NCBI RefSeq assembly: GCF_003732425.1
Contig: NZ_MOBX01000003.1
Location: forward strand, 434,001 to 498,000
DNA length: 64,000 nucleotides
Direction of reading: 5' to 3'
From: Pseudomonas fluorescens
GTDB taxonomy: Bacteria > Pseudomonadota > Gammaproteobacteria > Pseudomonadales > Pseudomonadaceae
A program made the translations under genes and the position numbers. The notes beneath the pieces were generated by a model. The model saw nothing but the letters and a program-made list of their open reading frames with translations. It did no database searches and was not told where the DNA came from. Positions 1-8,735 of this stretch are shown here, one piece after another (positions within the stretch are counted from its first letter, which is position 1; every line of letters starts with the position of its first letter).

Positions 1-1349
1 CAGCCGTTGCTCGGGTCAGGCAGCGCGGTGCTGGCGCCGAGTTTGTTGAGGAAAAACAGGTACACCAGGCCCAGAGCAATCCAGATCAGGCCGAGTTTCT
101 GCGCATCGACGCCCATGTTGTACATGATGGCCGCGACGATGATGAAGCCGATCACCGGACAGATCAGGTGACGCACGACCTGGCCGGACTTCTGCCGACG
201 CCAGTAGTAGTTGATCACTGTCAGGTGCAGCAGCATGAAACCGCTGAGTGCGCCGAAGTTGACCAGCGAGGTCAGGGTGTCGACCGAGTTGATGAACAGG
301 TAGCAGATCACCAGCGACAGCACCGCCACCAGATAAATGCTCAGATACGGCGTGTTGTGTTTCGGATGCACCTTGGCCAGCACTTTCGGCAGCTTGCCGT
401 CGCGGGCCATGCCGAACAGCAGACGCGACACCGCCGCTTGCGAAGTGATTGCCACGGCCACGCCCCAGGCCAGCGCCGTCGCGACAGCGGTCAGGGTTGC
501 CAGCCAGCTGCCGGCGGCGATTTCAGCGATTTCATAGAACGCGGTGTCGGCGGATTTGAAACCCATGCCGGCCGCCAGATCAGTGGCGATCCAGGTTTGC
601 GCAACAAAAATCACCCCCATGACTACCAAGGTGATCAACGCAGCTTTGCCGACGCTTTTGCCCGGATCGCCTTTGATTTCCTCGGCGAGCGTCGAGATGG
701 CGTCGAAGCCGAGGAACGACAGCACCGCAATCGACACCGCTTGCATCAGCAGGGCGAAGTTGAAGGTTTCCGGGTGATACAGCGGCGCCAGGGTCAGCTC
801 ACCGTTACCGCCACCGTTGTGCAGGGCATTCCAGGCGTAGAACAGGAAAACTCCCAGCACCACCAGTTGGGCGAGCAGGAAGATGAGGTTCATCCGAGCG
901 GTGAAGGTGATGCCGCGCAGGTTGACGAAGGTCGCGCTGACCAGGAACGCCAGAATGAAGCCGACTTTCGGGATATCAGGGTACAAATGATTGAGCGCCA
1001 TCGCCGCGTAAACGTAAAGCAGCGGCGGGATCAGCAGGTAATCGAGCAGCATCAGCCAGCCGGCGATGAAACCGACATGCTGATTGAGGCCGCGTTGCGC
1101 GTAGGAATACACCGAGCCTGCAATCGGAAAGGCCTTGGCCATGCTGCCGTAGCTCAGCGCGGTGAACAGCATCGCTACCATGCCGATGATGTAAGCCAGC
1201 GGCACCATCCCCGGGGCCTCGGCGTTGACATAGCCATACACACCGAACGGGGCGATGGGGATCATGAAGATCATCCCGTACACCACCAGATCGGTCAGCG
1301 TCAGGCTACGTTTCAACTCTTGCTTGTAGCCGAATTCTTCAATTTCCAT
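1..1349 (-). CDS. APC-family amino acid/polyamine permease (C-terminus cut by window edge)
   Basis: This is an inner-membrane secondary transporter, expected to import an amino acid or polyamine. The reverse-strand frame is open from the ATG at 1349 to the window edge (about 449 codons) and is almost entirely hydrophobic helices. The N-terminus has the family's conserved stretch, with TLTDLVVYGMIFMIPIAPFG-like residues in the first helix and the Gly-rich turn that binds substrate in APC carriers. Residues near 215-225 (LGFDAISTLAEE) match the conserved APC loop. AAGGAG lies nine bases before the start. It is the last gene of a minus-strand run with glutamine-synthetase-like and amidase-like genes, so its cargo is probably the substrate of that pathway. 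A PuuP-type putrescine importer is one possibility. Family confidence is high; the substrate is inferred. Confidence 0.85.
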   Translation of the reverse strand, partial: MEIEEFGYKQELKRSLTLTDLVVYGMIFMIPIAPFGVYGYVNAEAPGMVPLAYIIGMVAMLFTALSYGSMAKAFPIAGSVYSYAQRGLNQHVGFIAGWLMLLDYLLIPPLLYVYAAMALNHLYPDIPKVGFILAFLVSATFVNLRGITFTARMNLIFLLAQLVVLGVFLFYAWNALHNGGGNGELTLAPLYHPETFNFALLMQAVSIAVLSFLGFDAISTLAEEIKGDPGKSVGKAALITLVVMGVIFVAQTWIATDLAAGMGFKSADTAFYEIAEIAAGSWLATLTAVATALAWGVAVAITSQAAVSRLLFGMARDGKLPKVLAKVHPKHNTPYLSIYLVAVLSLVICYLFINSVDTLTSLVNFGALSGFMLLHLTVINYYWRRQKSGQVVRHLICPVIGFIIVAAIMYNMGVDAQKLGLIWIALGLVYLFFLNKLGASTALPDPSNG

Positions 1350-1426
1350 GAAGCGCAACTCCTTGTCAGCCAGTCGGTCGTTTTAGTTGTTATCGGTCCA
1401 TCGTTTACAGCGTTAGCAGTCTTTCA

Positions 1427-2188
1427 TTACAGCAATGGCGCGAGGTATCCGGCCCAGCGCGATACGGCTTCGGGGCTGCGCAGCAAGTCGTTGCGCACCT
1501 CGATCAGCACCGAGTCGAGGCCACGGGCATCGCCGTGCACCGGCACGGTCATGTCACCCAGCGGATCTATTCTGTATGGCTGATTGCCGGCCACTTTCAG
1601 CGGATGCTCGCCGAGGCCGTCGAGCAGGCGTTGCGCGTAGGCCTTGGCCTGACCGAACAACACGCCGGCTTCCAGCGGCCGCGGCTGGCCGTAATACACC
1701 GGGGTGAAACTGTGAATCCCCACTACGCGCACCGTTTGGCCCTGTGCCACACGCTCGTCGATCAACGTTTGCAAGCGCGCGTGAAACGGCTTGAACAAGG
1801 TCTGCCGGCGGTACTCGCGGGTGGCTTCGTCCAGCTCGCGGTTGCCCGGCACCTGATAGATTTCGCTCTGCGCCGGAATGCTGTCCGGGGCGTGGCGTGG
1901 CCGGTTCAGATCGATCAGCAGGCGCGAGTAATTGGCGCTCAACAGCGTTGCGCCGAGCCTTTCCGATAGCTGTTCAGCCAATTGCAGCGCCCCTATGTCC
2001 CAGGCGATGTGTTCAGCAGCAGCGGCCTCGTCCAGGCCCAGATTGTTCAGGGCTTCGGGGATGTAGCGGCTGGCGTGTTCGCACACCAGAATCAACGGGT
2101 GCGTCGAGTCGGCGCGGCTCAAGTTGTAGGCCGGTCGGGTGTACAACCCCAGCTCGGTGGGTTCAGTACAGGCGTGCATAGTGCTCAC
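1427..2188 (-). CDS. N-formylglutamate amidohydrolase family protein
   Basis: Zinc-dependent amidohydrolases of this family release an acyl group from N-formylglutamate or related N-acyl or gamma-glutamyl amides. Family hallmarks are LILVCEHASRYIP near residues 31-43, HIAWDIGA near 60, and VVGIHSFTPVY near 155. The length of about 250 residues is normal. Translation may start at the GTG at 2188 or the ATG at 2179. Both lie inside the upstream glutamine-synthetase-like gene, which implies translational coupling, and neither has a strong ribosome-binding site. No hut genes are nearby, so histidine degradation (HutG) is unlikely. A role in hydrolysing a product of the neighbouring ligase is more plausible, but that is inference. 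Confidence 0.82.
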   Translation of the reverse strand: MSTMHACTEPTELGLYTRPAYNLSRADSTHPLILVCEHASRYIPEALNNLGLDEAAAAEHIAWDIGALQLAEQLSERLGATLLSANYSRLLIDLNRPRHAPDSIPAQSEIYQVPGNRELDEATREYRRQTLFKPFHARLQTLIDERVAQGQTVRVVGIHSFTPVYYGQPRPLEAGVLFGQAKAYAQRLLDGLGEHPLKVAGNQPYRIDPLGDMTVPVHGDARGLDSVLIEVRNDLLRSPEAVSRWAGYLAPLL

Positions 2189-3494
2189 ACAAGTCAGCGG
2201 GCGAGAGCTGTTCCGTCAGCGCCAGTTCCTCGGTTTTAAGGGCGTAGTAGGTGTCGAGCAGCGGCTTGGGCAGCCATTCGGTGAAGGTGCCACTGTTGCG
2301 CAGGCAATCCAGGGCCTGGGCCAGCGAGGCGGGCAGGGCGACGATGCCCCGGGCCTTGCGTTGCTCGTCGTTGAGTGAATCGGGAATCTCATCGGTGATC
2401 GCGTTCAGCGCCAGGCGCTGTTCGATCCCCAGCCTTCCGGCGATCAGCAACGCGGCCATGGCCAGATGCGGCGAGGCGGTGGCGTCCATGGCGCGGAATT
2501 CGAGGTTGAACTGGTTGGCCACGGATTTGCCGCCGAGGGTCACGGTCGGGCAGATGCGCAGCGCCGCCTCGCGGTTCTGCTGGCCCAGACAGGCGTAGGA
2601 CGCGCTCCAGTGATGCGGTTGCAAGCGCTCGTACGACACTGGCGTCGGCGCGGTGAACGCGCAGAGTGCCGGCAAGTAATGCAGGATCCCCGCCGCCCAG
2701 TGCTGGCCGAGGCTCGACAGACCGTTGCTGGTGCCAGCGTCGTAAAGCATCGGCTGGCCGGCCAGATCGAGCAGGCTGACGTGTAGATGCACGCCGTTGC
2801 ACACCGCGTCGGCGGCGGTTTTCGGTGCAAAGCTCAGATCCACACCCATTTGCCGGGCGATCTCGCGGCTGATCTCACGCACGTTGACGGCGCGATCGGC
2901 CGCCGCCACGCCGAGCGTCGGGCGGCAGGTGATTTCGTATTGGTGCTTGCCGTATTCCGGCAGAAACATTTCCGGCTCGACACCGCCGGCGCGCAGGGCG
3001 CTGAGCAGCCAGCCGCCGAACTCGGCACCCTGACGCTGGGCTTCGAGGGAAAACGCCAGATGCTCGGCGAAACCGGCGTGCAGGTTGAATTCGTGTTCGA
3101 ACGCGGCGTTAACCTGCAAACCCAGTTCATCGCGATAACGCTCGATTTCATCACGCAGTAGCGTGCGCGGGCAGGCGCCCCACGGGCGGCCATCGGTTTC
3201 GCGGATATCGCCGTGGATGTAATCAAGCGCTGGTGCGTCGGCGTCCGGGCCGTTGCCGACAGTGACGCGGCTGCCCAGATCGGGAATCAGCCGCAGGTCG
3301 CCATACGCGCCCCACGGATTGGTCGAAGCAATGATGTCCTGCGGCGTCAACGCGCTGTTGGCCGGCACCCAGCCGCAACCAGCAGCCTGATAATGCTCAA
3401 GCTCATCGGTGGGAAACGAGCGGCCCCGGGTGATGCCGATCAGGTCGGTGGTGACCAGCGTGGTCATCGGCAGCGGTGTCAGGCGGGCGCTCAT
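2163..3494 (-). CDS. glutamine-synthetase-like ligase (gamma-glutamylamide synthetase type)
   Basis: This is a cytosolic ATP-dependent ligase of the glutamine synthetase superfamily, 443 residues from the ATG at 3494. An ATPase-core Glu pair is seen in NAAFEHEFNLH, followed by the NGVHLHVSL ATP/metal motif and a C-terminal NLEFRAMDATASPHL motif. It lacks the tyrosine adenylylation region expected of GlnA and is the size of PuuA/IpuC-type gamma-glutamylamine ligases, which attach glutamate to an amine as the first step in amine catabolism. The start codon overlaps the stop of the isochorismatase-like gene by four bases, and its own end overlaps the amidohydrolase gene, so the three are translationally coupled. 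The amine substrate cannot be read from the sequence. Confidence 0.85.
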   Translation of the reverse strand: MSARLTPLPMTTLVTTDLIGITRGRSFPTDELEHYQAAGCGWVPANSALTPQDIIASTNPWGAYGDLRLIPDLGSRVTVGNGPDADAPALDYIHGDIRETDGRPWGACPRTLLRDEIERYRDELGLQVNAAFEHEFNLHAGFAEHLAFSLEAQRQGAEFGGWLLSALRAGGVEPEMFLPEYGKHQYEITCRPTLGVAAADRAVNVREISREIARQMGVDLSFAPKTAADAVCNGVHLHVSLLDLAGQPMLYDAGTSNGLSSLGQHWAAGILHYLPALCAFTAPTPVSYERLQPHHWSASYACLGQQNREAALRICPTVTLGGKSVANQFNLEFRAMDATASPHLAMAALLIAGRLGIEQRLALNAITDEIPDSLNDEQRKARGIVALPASLAQALDCLRNSGTFTEWLPKPLLDTYYALKTEELALTEQLSPADLCEHYARLY

Positions 3495-4135
3495 GGCTGC
3501 ATCTCTTGCAGGCGGGCGAGCACGGTGTCGGTGTCGGTGATCCAGCAGTAACCTTTGATCGCATTCAGACAGGCGTGATGGCGTTCGGCGCTGTAGGTGG
3601 CGCAGGCATCTTCGACCAGGGTGACCAGATAGCCGCGATCGGCGGCATCGCGCACGGCCATGTCCACGCACTGGTCGGTGACGATGCCGGCGATGATCAA
3701 GTGACGGGTTCCGAGGTTGCGCAGCACGTAATCGATGTTGGTCGAGTTGAACACTCCGGACGAAGTCTTCGGCAGGACGATTTCGTTTTCTACAGGGCTC
3801 AGGTCTTCAATGATCCGCGCCTGCGCGCTGCCTTTGGGCAGGTGCATGTCCGAGAGTTTGTGGTCGAGCGAGCGGTCGCGACCATCCGCGGTGAGGCTTT
3901 CGATAATGGTGTGCAGCACGTTTTGCCGCGCCTCGCGAAAAGCGCTGAGCAAACGACGTTGGTTGGGCACCACCTGCATGTGTGCACGGGTCAGGAAATA
4001 CTCGGCGTCAGGCCCGTTGAGGTGCGCGTCGAACTGCGGTTCGAGCCAGGCACGCTGCATGTCCACCAGCAACAGTGCGGTGTGATCGGTAACAAACGGC
4101 AGGTCCCGCGGCGAGCGGTGGGGAAGGCTGAACAT
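3491..4135 (-). CDS. isochorismatase-like cysteine hydrolase
   Basis: This is a cysteine hydrolase of the isochorismatase superfamily, which cleaves amides or vinyl ethers; nicotinamidase, biuret and N-carbamoyl hydrolases belong here. The Asp-Lys-Cys triad is visible as D25 in LLLVDMQ, K123 in LPKTSSG, and C156 in IVTDQCVD. The 214-residue length is typical. It lies two bases downstream of the RpiR regulator gene and overlaps the glutamine-synthetase-like gene by four bases. In this operon it probably hydrolyses an amide or carbamoyl intermediate. True isochorismate hydrolysis is unlikely because no siderophore genes are nearby. Confidence 0.85.
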   Translation of the reverse strand: MFSLPHRSPRDLPFVTDHTALLLVDMQRAWLEPQFDAHLNGPDAEYFLTRAHMQVVPNQRRLLSAFREARQNVLHTIIESLTADGRDRSLDHKLSDMHLPKGSAQARIIEDLSPVENEIVLPKTSSGVFNSTNIDYVLRNLGTRHLIIAGIVTDQCVDMAVRDAADRGYLVTLVEDACATYSAERHHACLNAIKGYCWITDTDTVLARLQEMQP

Positions 4136-4137
4136 CC

Positions 4138-4992
4138 TTATTTATCCTCCAGCAGGTGGGTGTTGAAGTCATTGCGCAGGGCATCGATGCCTTCCAGGCG
4201 ATCGGCGAGGTTTTCGGTGCGCAAGGTCAGGCAGGCGATCAATGCTTCGACCTGCGCCAGCGCCGGGACCATGGTGTCGAACGGCGAGGCCGACTCCACC
4301 GGGGCGCTGATGATCAGGTCGGCCAGCTCGCGCAGCGGCGAGGCATAGATATCGGTAAACAGCACCACGCGTGCGTTGTTGTTTTTTGCCGCGCTGGCGA
4401 CCCGCAAGGCCTGGGTCTGGTAGCGGCGATAGTCGAACAACAGCACAACATCCTGACGCTGCAGATCGAACAGGCGATCAGGCAATTGCGCGTTGTCTTC
4501 CAAAGCGAAGCAACCGGGGCGCAACAGACGCAGGTGATTGAGCAGGTAAGTGGCCATCAGACTGCTGAAGCGCCCGCCAAAGCAGTACACCTGATGCCGG
4601 GCGTCGAGCAGCCAGTCGGTGAGAATGCGCACGTCTTCGGGTTGGGTCAGCGATTGGGTTTCGACCAGCAGGCGATGGCTGTCGCACAGATAGTGGCTCC
4701 AGGCGTCGTCCTTGTGCTGATGGGCGCGCGGTTGCAACAGCGTGCGCGGCGAGCGCAGGCGGTGGTCCATGTCACTGAGCAGGGCGTCCTGGAATTCGGC
4801 ATAACCGCCGAAACCGAGTTTTTTCACCAGCCGCACAATGGTCGGATCGCTGACGCCGGCATGTTCGGCCAGGCGCGCCATCGGCCCCAGACCGTTGCGT
4901 GGGTACTGATCAAGCAAGGCGCGAACGACTTTGCGCTCCGACGGCGTAAGATCCAGGCCGGGATCGGTGATCAGGTCTCTGAGAGGGGGCAT
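4138..4992 (-). CDS. RpiR/MurR-family transcriptional regulator with SIS domain
   Basis: This is a cytosolic DNA-binding regulator. The N-terminal helix-turn-helix region (AEHAGVSDPTIVRLVKKLG) matches RpiR family members, and a SIS sugar- or metabolite-binding fold follows in the C-terminal half (YCFGGRFSSLMATYL near the domain start). The ATG at 4992 is chosen because GGAG sits five bases before it; an upstream in-frame ATG at 5031 has no good site and would add 13 residues. The gene heads the amine/amide operon and is probably its autoregulator. A perfect inverted repeat at 5053-5068 is a likely operator. Confidence 0.85.
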   Translation of the reverse strand: MPPLRDLITDPGLDLTPSERKVVRALLDQYPRNGLGPMARLAEHAGVSDPTIVRLVKKLGFGGYAEFQDALLSDMDHRLRSPRTLLQPRAHQHKDDAWSHYLCDSHRLLVETQSLTQPEDVRILTDWLLDARHQVYCFGGRFSSLMATYLLNHLRLLRPGCFALEDNAQLPDRLFDLQRQDVVLLFDYRRYQTQALRVASAAKNNNARVVLFTDIYASPLRELADLIISAPVESASPFDTMVPALAQVEALIACLTLRTENLADRLEGIDALRNDFNTHLLEDK

Positions 4993-5321
4993 CCGGGCTC
5001 CTGCTGGATGAGGGTGTTGAATTCGCTTCATAATCCGTTAAAACAGTATTTATGTAACTGATGTTACATGTCTAGTGAATTTTTCAGTGTGTTGAAAAGG
5101 CCCCCAAAAAGGGCGAGATGCCCGTTTAACAAGGGCTACACGGAGTTCGACAAGGCTTGTAGTCCATCGCCCTCGTTAGTGTCAGAGATTGCCGTATTTC
5201 CGCTTTTGTCCGCGCTTGCCGAGGCCATCCAGCAGCCCTGAAGTCCTCGGTTTACGGCACAATTGCCGAAAGAACGGCCTGGCGCCGTTGATTTTCATGC
5301 AGGCCCACCGGAGTGATCCCT
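4993..5321. other. intergenic region between the divergent RpiR operon and cobF operon
   Basis: Apart from the palindrome at 5053-5068 and a run of short G/C-rich complementary blocks around 5097-5175, nothing could be assigned. No B12-box-like cobalamin riboswitch core was recognised ahead of the cobF pair. Confidence 0.4.
5053..5068. promoter_or_regulatory. 16-bp palindrome upstream of the RpiR gene
   Basis: TGTAAC-TGAT-GTTACA is a perfect six-base inverted repeat with a four-base spacer. It lies about 60 bases upstream of the favoured RpiR start and 22 bases upstream of the alternative start. RpiR proteins bind similar TGTA-rich palindromes, so it is a reasonable operator candidate. The role is inferred. 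Confidence 0.5.
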
Positions 5322-5876
5322 GTGCAGACCATTCGTTTGACATTGATATGCCACGCGCGAACCGTCGCACAGAAACTGGCGTGTTTTCCTACGAATGAGC
5401 CTGTTGAAAATAGCGAGCTGGCGTCGGGTGCATTGGCCGAGCGGTTCGCCGCTGCGAGGCGATTGATTTGCGCGCCGGAGTTGCGCACGCGCCAGACAGC
5501 GGCGTGGTTCGGTGCGGATGCACAGATTGATGAGGCGCTGCGCGATTGTGACTGGGGACGCTGGCACGGCCTGTCGATCAAAGCCCTGCAAGCCTCGGAA
5601 GACGCCGCGCTGCAAAGTTGGCTGGAAGATCCCCATGCCGCTCCCCATGGCGGTGAGTCGGTGGCGCAATTGTGTGAGCGCGTGGCGATTTGGCTGGCCA
5701 GCCTGCAAGGTACACCGGGATATGTGGTGGCGGTGACGCATCCGTTTGTCATCCGCGCCGCGCTGACCCACGTGATGCGCGGTTCGGCGTTTCATGACAT
5801 TGATGTCGAACCGTTGTCGCTGCTCGAACTGCGCTTCACCGGGCGCTGGCGCCTGTGTCTTAAAGGAGCTTGGTGA
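5322..5876 (+). CDS. histidine phosphatase family protein with degenerate RHG motif
   Basis: About 184 residues with the broad pattern of the histidine phosphatase (phosphoglycerate mutase-like) fold: an N-terminal strand leading to LICHARTVA, then CDWGRWHG, GGES, and a late VVAVTHPFVIRAAL. The second catalytic histidine is present. The first motif reads CHAR instead of RHG, so the Arg before the nucleophilic His is replaced by Cys. GTG at 5322 is preferred over GTG at 5313 because GGAG lies eight bases before it. The stop overlaps the cobF start by one base, which suggests a cobalamin-related role such as CobC-like alpha-ribazole phosphatase. The altered motif makes activity uncertain. Confidence 0.7.
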   Translation: MQTIRLTLICHARTVAQKLACFPTNEPVENSELASGALAERFAAARRLICAPELRTRQTAAWFGADAQIDEALRDCDWGRWHGLSIKALQASEDAALQSWLEDPHAAPHGGESVAQLCERVAIWLASLQGTPGYVVAVTHPFVIRAALTHVMRGSAFHDIDVEPLSLLELRFTGRWRLCLKGAW

Positions 5877-6631
5877 TGAAACAACTGCTGGTGATCGGCA
5901 TCGGTGCCGGCAATCCCGACTACATCACAATGCAGGCGGTGAAGGCGCTGAATCGGGTCGACGTGTTCTTTCTGATGGATAAAGGCCAGAGCAAGGACAA
6001 GCTGATCGATTTGCGCCGCGAGATTTGTGAGCGCTACATCGACGACCCTGACTATCGCTTCGTCGAAGCCCACAGCCCGGAGCGCGAACGCGGCGATGTC
6101 GACTACACCGCCAGTGTCGATGAACTGAACCGCGCCAAGCAGCAGACCTTCGAGCGACTGATCAATGAGCAATTGTCTGACGGCCAGTGCGGCGGTTTCC
6201 TGGTGTGGGGCGACCCGGCGTTGTACGACAGCACCGTGCGCATCCTTCAGGCGATTCTGGCCTCGGGCGCGTGTGCCTTCGAGTTTGAGGTGATCCCGGG
6301 GATCACCAGCGTTCAGGCGTTGGCAGCGCAGCACAAGGTGCCGTTGAACAGCATCGGTCGCTCCATCGAAATCACCACCGGTCGGCGTTTGGCGGCGGGG
6401 CAGGTGAGTGATGCGGACAGTCTGGTGGTGATGCTCGATGCCGAGGATTCGTATCAGCGGGTGGTCGATCAGCAGACTCAGATTTATTGGGGCGCCTATC
6501 TGGGCACGCCGGACGAGATTTTGATCAGTGGCAGGCTTGCAGATGTTGCCGATGAGATCGAGCGCGTGCGTAAGGCTGCGCGGGCGGAGCATGGGTGGAT
6601 CATGGATACGTATTTGTTGCGCAAGCCTTAG
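5876..6631 (+). CDS. cobF: precorrin-6A synthase (deacetylating), CobF
   Basis: CobF methylates precorrin-5 at C-1 with loss of acetate in aerobic cobalamin synthesis, using S-adenosylmethionine. The 251-residue protein has the tetrapyrrole methylase fold: LLVIGIGAGNPDYITMQAVKAL at the N-terminus, then VWGDPALYDSTVRILQ, EFEVIPGITSVQALAA and a late LVVMLDAE. A GGAG eight bases before the ATG at 5876 supports this start over the in-frame TTG at 5870. It is coupled to the histidine phosphatase gene. The other cob genes are not in the window, and scattered cob genes are common in pseudomonads. Confidence 0.9.
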   Translation: MKQLLVIGIGAGNPDYITMQAVKALNRVDVFFLMDKGQSKDKLIDLRREICERYIDDPDYRFVEAHSPERERGDVDYTASVDELNRAKQQTFERLINEQLSDGQCGGFLVWGDPALYDSTVRILQAILASGACAFEFEVIPGITSVQALAAQHKVPLNSIGRSIEITTGRRLAAGQVSDADSLVVMLDAEDSYQRVVDQQTQIYWGAYLGTPDEILISGRLADVADEIERVRKAARAEHGWIMDTYLLRKP

Positions 6632-6651
6632 ATTTTCGCTGGCTGGGCTGG

Positions 6652-6726
6652 CCCCTTCGCGAGCAGGCTCGCTCCCACAGGGGGACTGCATTTCAAAATG
6701 TGGGAGCGAGCCTGCTCGCGAAGGGG
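6652..6726. repeat. inverted REP pair, GTGGGAGCGAGC family
   Basis: Two copies of the CTTCGCGAGCAGGCTCGCTC type motif face each other around a 25-base spacer, a REPIN-like unit between convergent genes. It could also terminate transcription by folding. Confidence 0.85.
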
Positions 6727-6756
6727 TCGGAACATTCAACGCACATTTTAAACAGG

Positions 6757-6800
6757 CAAAAAAACACCCGGTGCAACGCAAGTCGCACCGGGTTTTTGTT
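6757..6800. terminator. bidirectional intrinsic terminator
   Basis: CCCGGTGC and GCACCGGG (6767-6774 and 6785-6792) form an eight-base stem with a ten-base loop, flanked by an A-run on the left and a T-run on the right. It therefore works on both strands, between cobF and the thiolase gene. Confidence 0.8.
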
Positions 6801-6852
6801 GCCAGAAAACAGCGGATGTCGTGGATCCGCCGCTCTCCGTTGAACCCTTGTT

Positions 6853-8034
6853 TTAAACGCGTTCCAGCGCCAGCGCCACACCCTGACCGCCGCCGATGCA
6901 CAGGGTCGCCAGACCCTTTTTCGCATCACGCTTGATCATTTCATGCAGCAGGGTCACCAGCACGCGGCACCCCGATGCACCGATCGGGTGGCCCAACGCG
7001 ATGGCGCCGCCGTTGACGTTGACCTTGTCCATATCCCATTGCAGATCCTTGGCCACCGCCAAGGATTGTGCGGCGAACGCTTCGTTGGCTTCGATCAGGT
7101 CGAGCTGGCCGATGTTCCAGCCAGCCTTGTCGAGGCAACGGCGGGTCGCCGACACCGGGCCGATGCCCATGATCGCCGGATCAACACCGGCGTTGGCGTA
7201 GGCAGCGATTTTCGCCAGTACGGGCAGGCCGAGGGATTTGGCTTTTTCTGCGCTCATCAGAATCACGGCGGCGGCGCCGTCGTTCAGCGACGAAGCATTG
7301 CCAGCGGTGACGCTGCCGTCCTTTTTGAAGGCAGGACGCAGTTTTGCCAGGGATTCGGCGGTGGTGTCACCGCGTGGCTGTTCGTCGACCTTGAACGCTA
7401 CCGGATCGCCTTTGCGCTGCGGGATCAGGATCGGCGTGATCTCATCGACAAAGCGACCGGCCTCAATCGCGGCGGCGGCTTTCTGCTGAGAAGCGGCGGC
7501 GAAAGCATCTTGCTGCTCACGGCTGATCTCGTATTTGTCGACCAGATTTTCGGCGGTGATGCCCATGTGGTAATCGTTGAACGCATCCCACAGGCCATCG
7601 CTGATCATGGTGTCGACGATTTGCGCGTGGCCCATGCGCAGGCCGGTGCGTGCGCCCGGCATAACGTAGTTGGACAGGCTCATGTTTTCCTGGCCGCCGG
7701 CGATGATCACGTCAGCGTCGCCGCAACGGATCGCCTGCGCGCCCAGATGCAGGGCTTTGAGGCCCGAGCCGCAGACCTTGTTCAGGGTCATCGCCGGCAC
7801 GGCGTGGGGCAGGCCAGCTTTGATGGCGGCCTGACGCGCCGGGTTCTGGCCGGCGCCGGCGGTCAACACCTGGCCCATGATCACTTCATCGACCTGCGCA
7901 CCGTCCAGGCCGCTCTGCTGAAGCAACTGGCGGATCACCGCCGCACCCAGATCCACCGCGGTCACGCTGGCCAGGGAACCCTGGAAACTGCCGATCGCGG
8001 TACGCGTGGCGGCAACAATTACGACGTCTTGCAT
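6853..8034 (-). CDS. atoB: acetyl-CoA acetyltransferase (thiolase)
   Basis: This thiolase interconverts acetoacetyl-CoA plus CoA with two acetyl-CoA. At 393 residues it is family length. The acylated cysteine is C88 in [13 protein letters not shown]; the C-terminal [14 protein letters not shown] and CIGGGQG motifs carry the other catalytic His and Cys. ATG at 8034 is chosen: it is preceded by GAGG, and the protein then begins at the usual [13 protein letters not shown]. It follows the two CoA-transferase subunit genes. In P. aeruginosa this order (dhcA-dhcB-atoB) serves carnitine and dehydrocarnitine catabolism, but acetoacetate use through the same genes is equally possible. Confidence 0.93.
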   Translation of the reverse strand: MQDVVIVAATRTAIGSFQGSLASVTAVDLGAAVIRQLLQQSGLDGAQVDEVIMGQVLTAGAGQNPARQAAIKAGLPHAVPAMTLNKVCGSGLKALHLGAQAIRCGDADVIIAGGQENMSLSNYVMPGARTGLRMGHAQIVDTMISDGLWDAFNDYHMGITAENLVDKYEISREQQDAFAAASQQKAAAAIEAGRFVDEITPILIPQRKGDPVAFKVDEQPRGDTTAESLAKLRPAFKKDGSVTAGNASSLNDGAAAVILMSAEKAKSLGLPVLAKIAAYANAGVDPAIMGIGPVSATRRCLDKAGWNIGQLDLIEANEAFAAQSLAVAKDLQWDMDKVNVNGGAIALGHPIGASGCRVLVTLLHEMIKRDAKKGLATLCIGGGQGVALALERV

Positions 8035-8045
8035 TTTCGAATTCC

Positions 8046-8711
8046 TCACTGGGCAGCGAACTGCATTTCCGGTACGTGATCCGGGACGATCAGTTTACCA
8101 GCGGTTTTGGCGACGATTTCCTCGACGCTGACGCCAGGTGCGCGTTCCTTGAGGACAAAAGCGCCATTTTCGATTTCCAGATAGGCGAGGTCGGTCAGCA
8201 CACGCTTGATGCAACCGGCGCCGGTCAACGGCAGGCTGCATTTGGAGAGCAGTTTGGACTCACCGTCCTTGGACGCGTGGGTCATGATCACGATGATGTT
8301 GTCGGCGCCCGCCACCAGATCCATCGCGCCGCCCATGCCCTTGACCAGTTTGCCGGGGATCATCCACGAGGCGATGTTGCCTTCGACGTCCACTTCGAAC
8401 GCGCCGAGCACGGTCAGGTCGACATGACCACCACGGATCATCGCGAAGGATTCGGCGGAGTTGAAGATCGACGCGCCGATGCGCGCGGTCACCGTTTGTT
8501 TGCCGGCGTTGATCATGTCGGCATCGATGGTGTCTTCCGTCGGGAACGGGCCCATGCCGAGCAGGCCGTTTTCCGATTGCAGCATGACTTCCATGCCGTC
8601 GGGAATGTAGTTGGCGACCAGGGTCGGAATGCCGATGCCGAGGTTCACATAAAAGCCGTCCTGCATTTCGCGGGCCACGCGCTGAGCCATTTGTTCGCGG
8701 GTAAGAGCCAT
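8046..8711 (-). CDS. dhcB: 3-oxoacid CoA-transferase subunit B
   Basis: Small beta subunit of a class I CoA-transferase that moves CoA from a donor acyl-CoA to a 3-oxoacid. The active-site glutamate is E47 in [28 protein letters not shown] and a [15 protein letters not shown] region are also diagnostic. The length of 221 residues is standard. It lies between subunit A and the thiolase on the minus strand. Synteny with the divergent LysR gene suggests DhcB (dehydrocarnitine CoA-transferase), although AtoA or ScoB annotations would fit the protein alone. Confidence 0.88.
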   Translation of the reverse strand: MALTREQMAQRVAREMQDGFYVNLGIGIPTLVANYIPDGMEVMLQSENGLLGMGPFPTEDTIDADMINAGKQTVTARIGASIFNSAESFAMIRGGHVDLTVLGAFEVDVEGNIASWMIPGKLVKGMGGAMDLVAGADNIIVIMTHASKDGESKLLSKCSLPLTGAGCIKRVLTDLAYLEIENGAFVLKERAPGVSVEEIVAKTAGKLIVPDHVPEMQFAAQ

Positions 8712-8735
8712 GTTTTTATTCTCCGTCAGCCTGAA

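Noticed and set aside
168..1583. Long open frame on the plus strand opposite the APC permease
   Set aside because: It reads as His/Gln/Arg-rich low-complexity protein, the usual antisense shadow of a GC-rich gene. The minus-strand frame gives a clear transporter.
1427..2188. HutG of histidine degradation
   Set aside because: No other hut gene is nearby, and the gene is coupled to a glutamine-synthetase-like gene instead.
4993..5321. Cobalamin riboswitch ahead of the cobF pair
   Set aside because: No B12-box-like core or suitable stem arrangement could be recognised.
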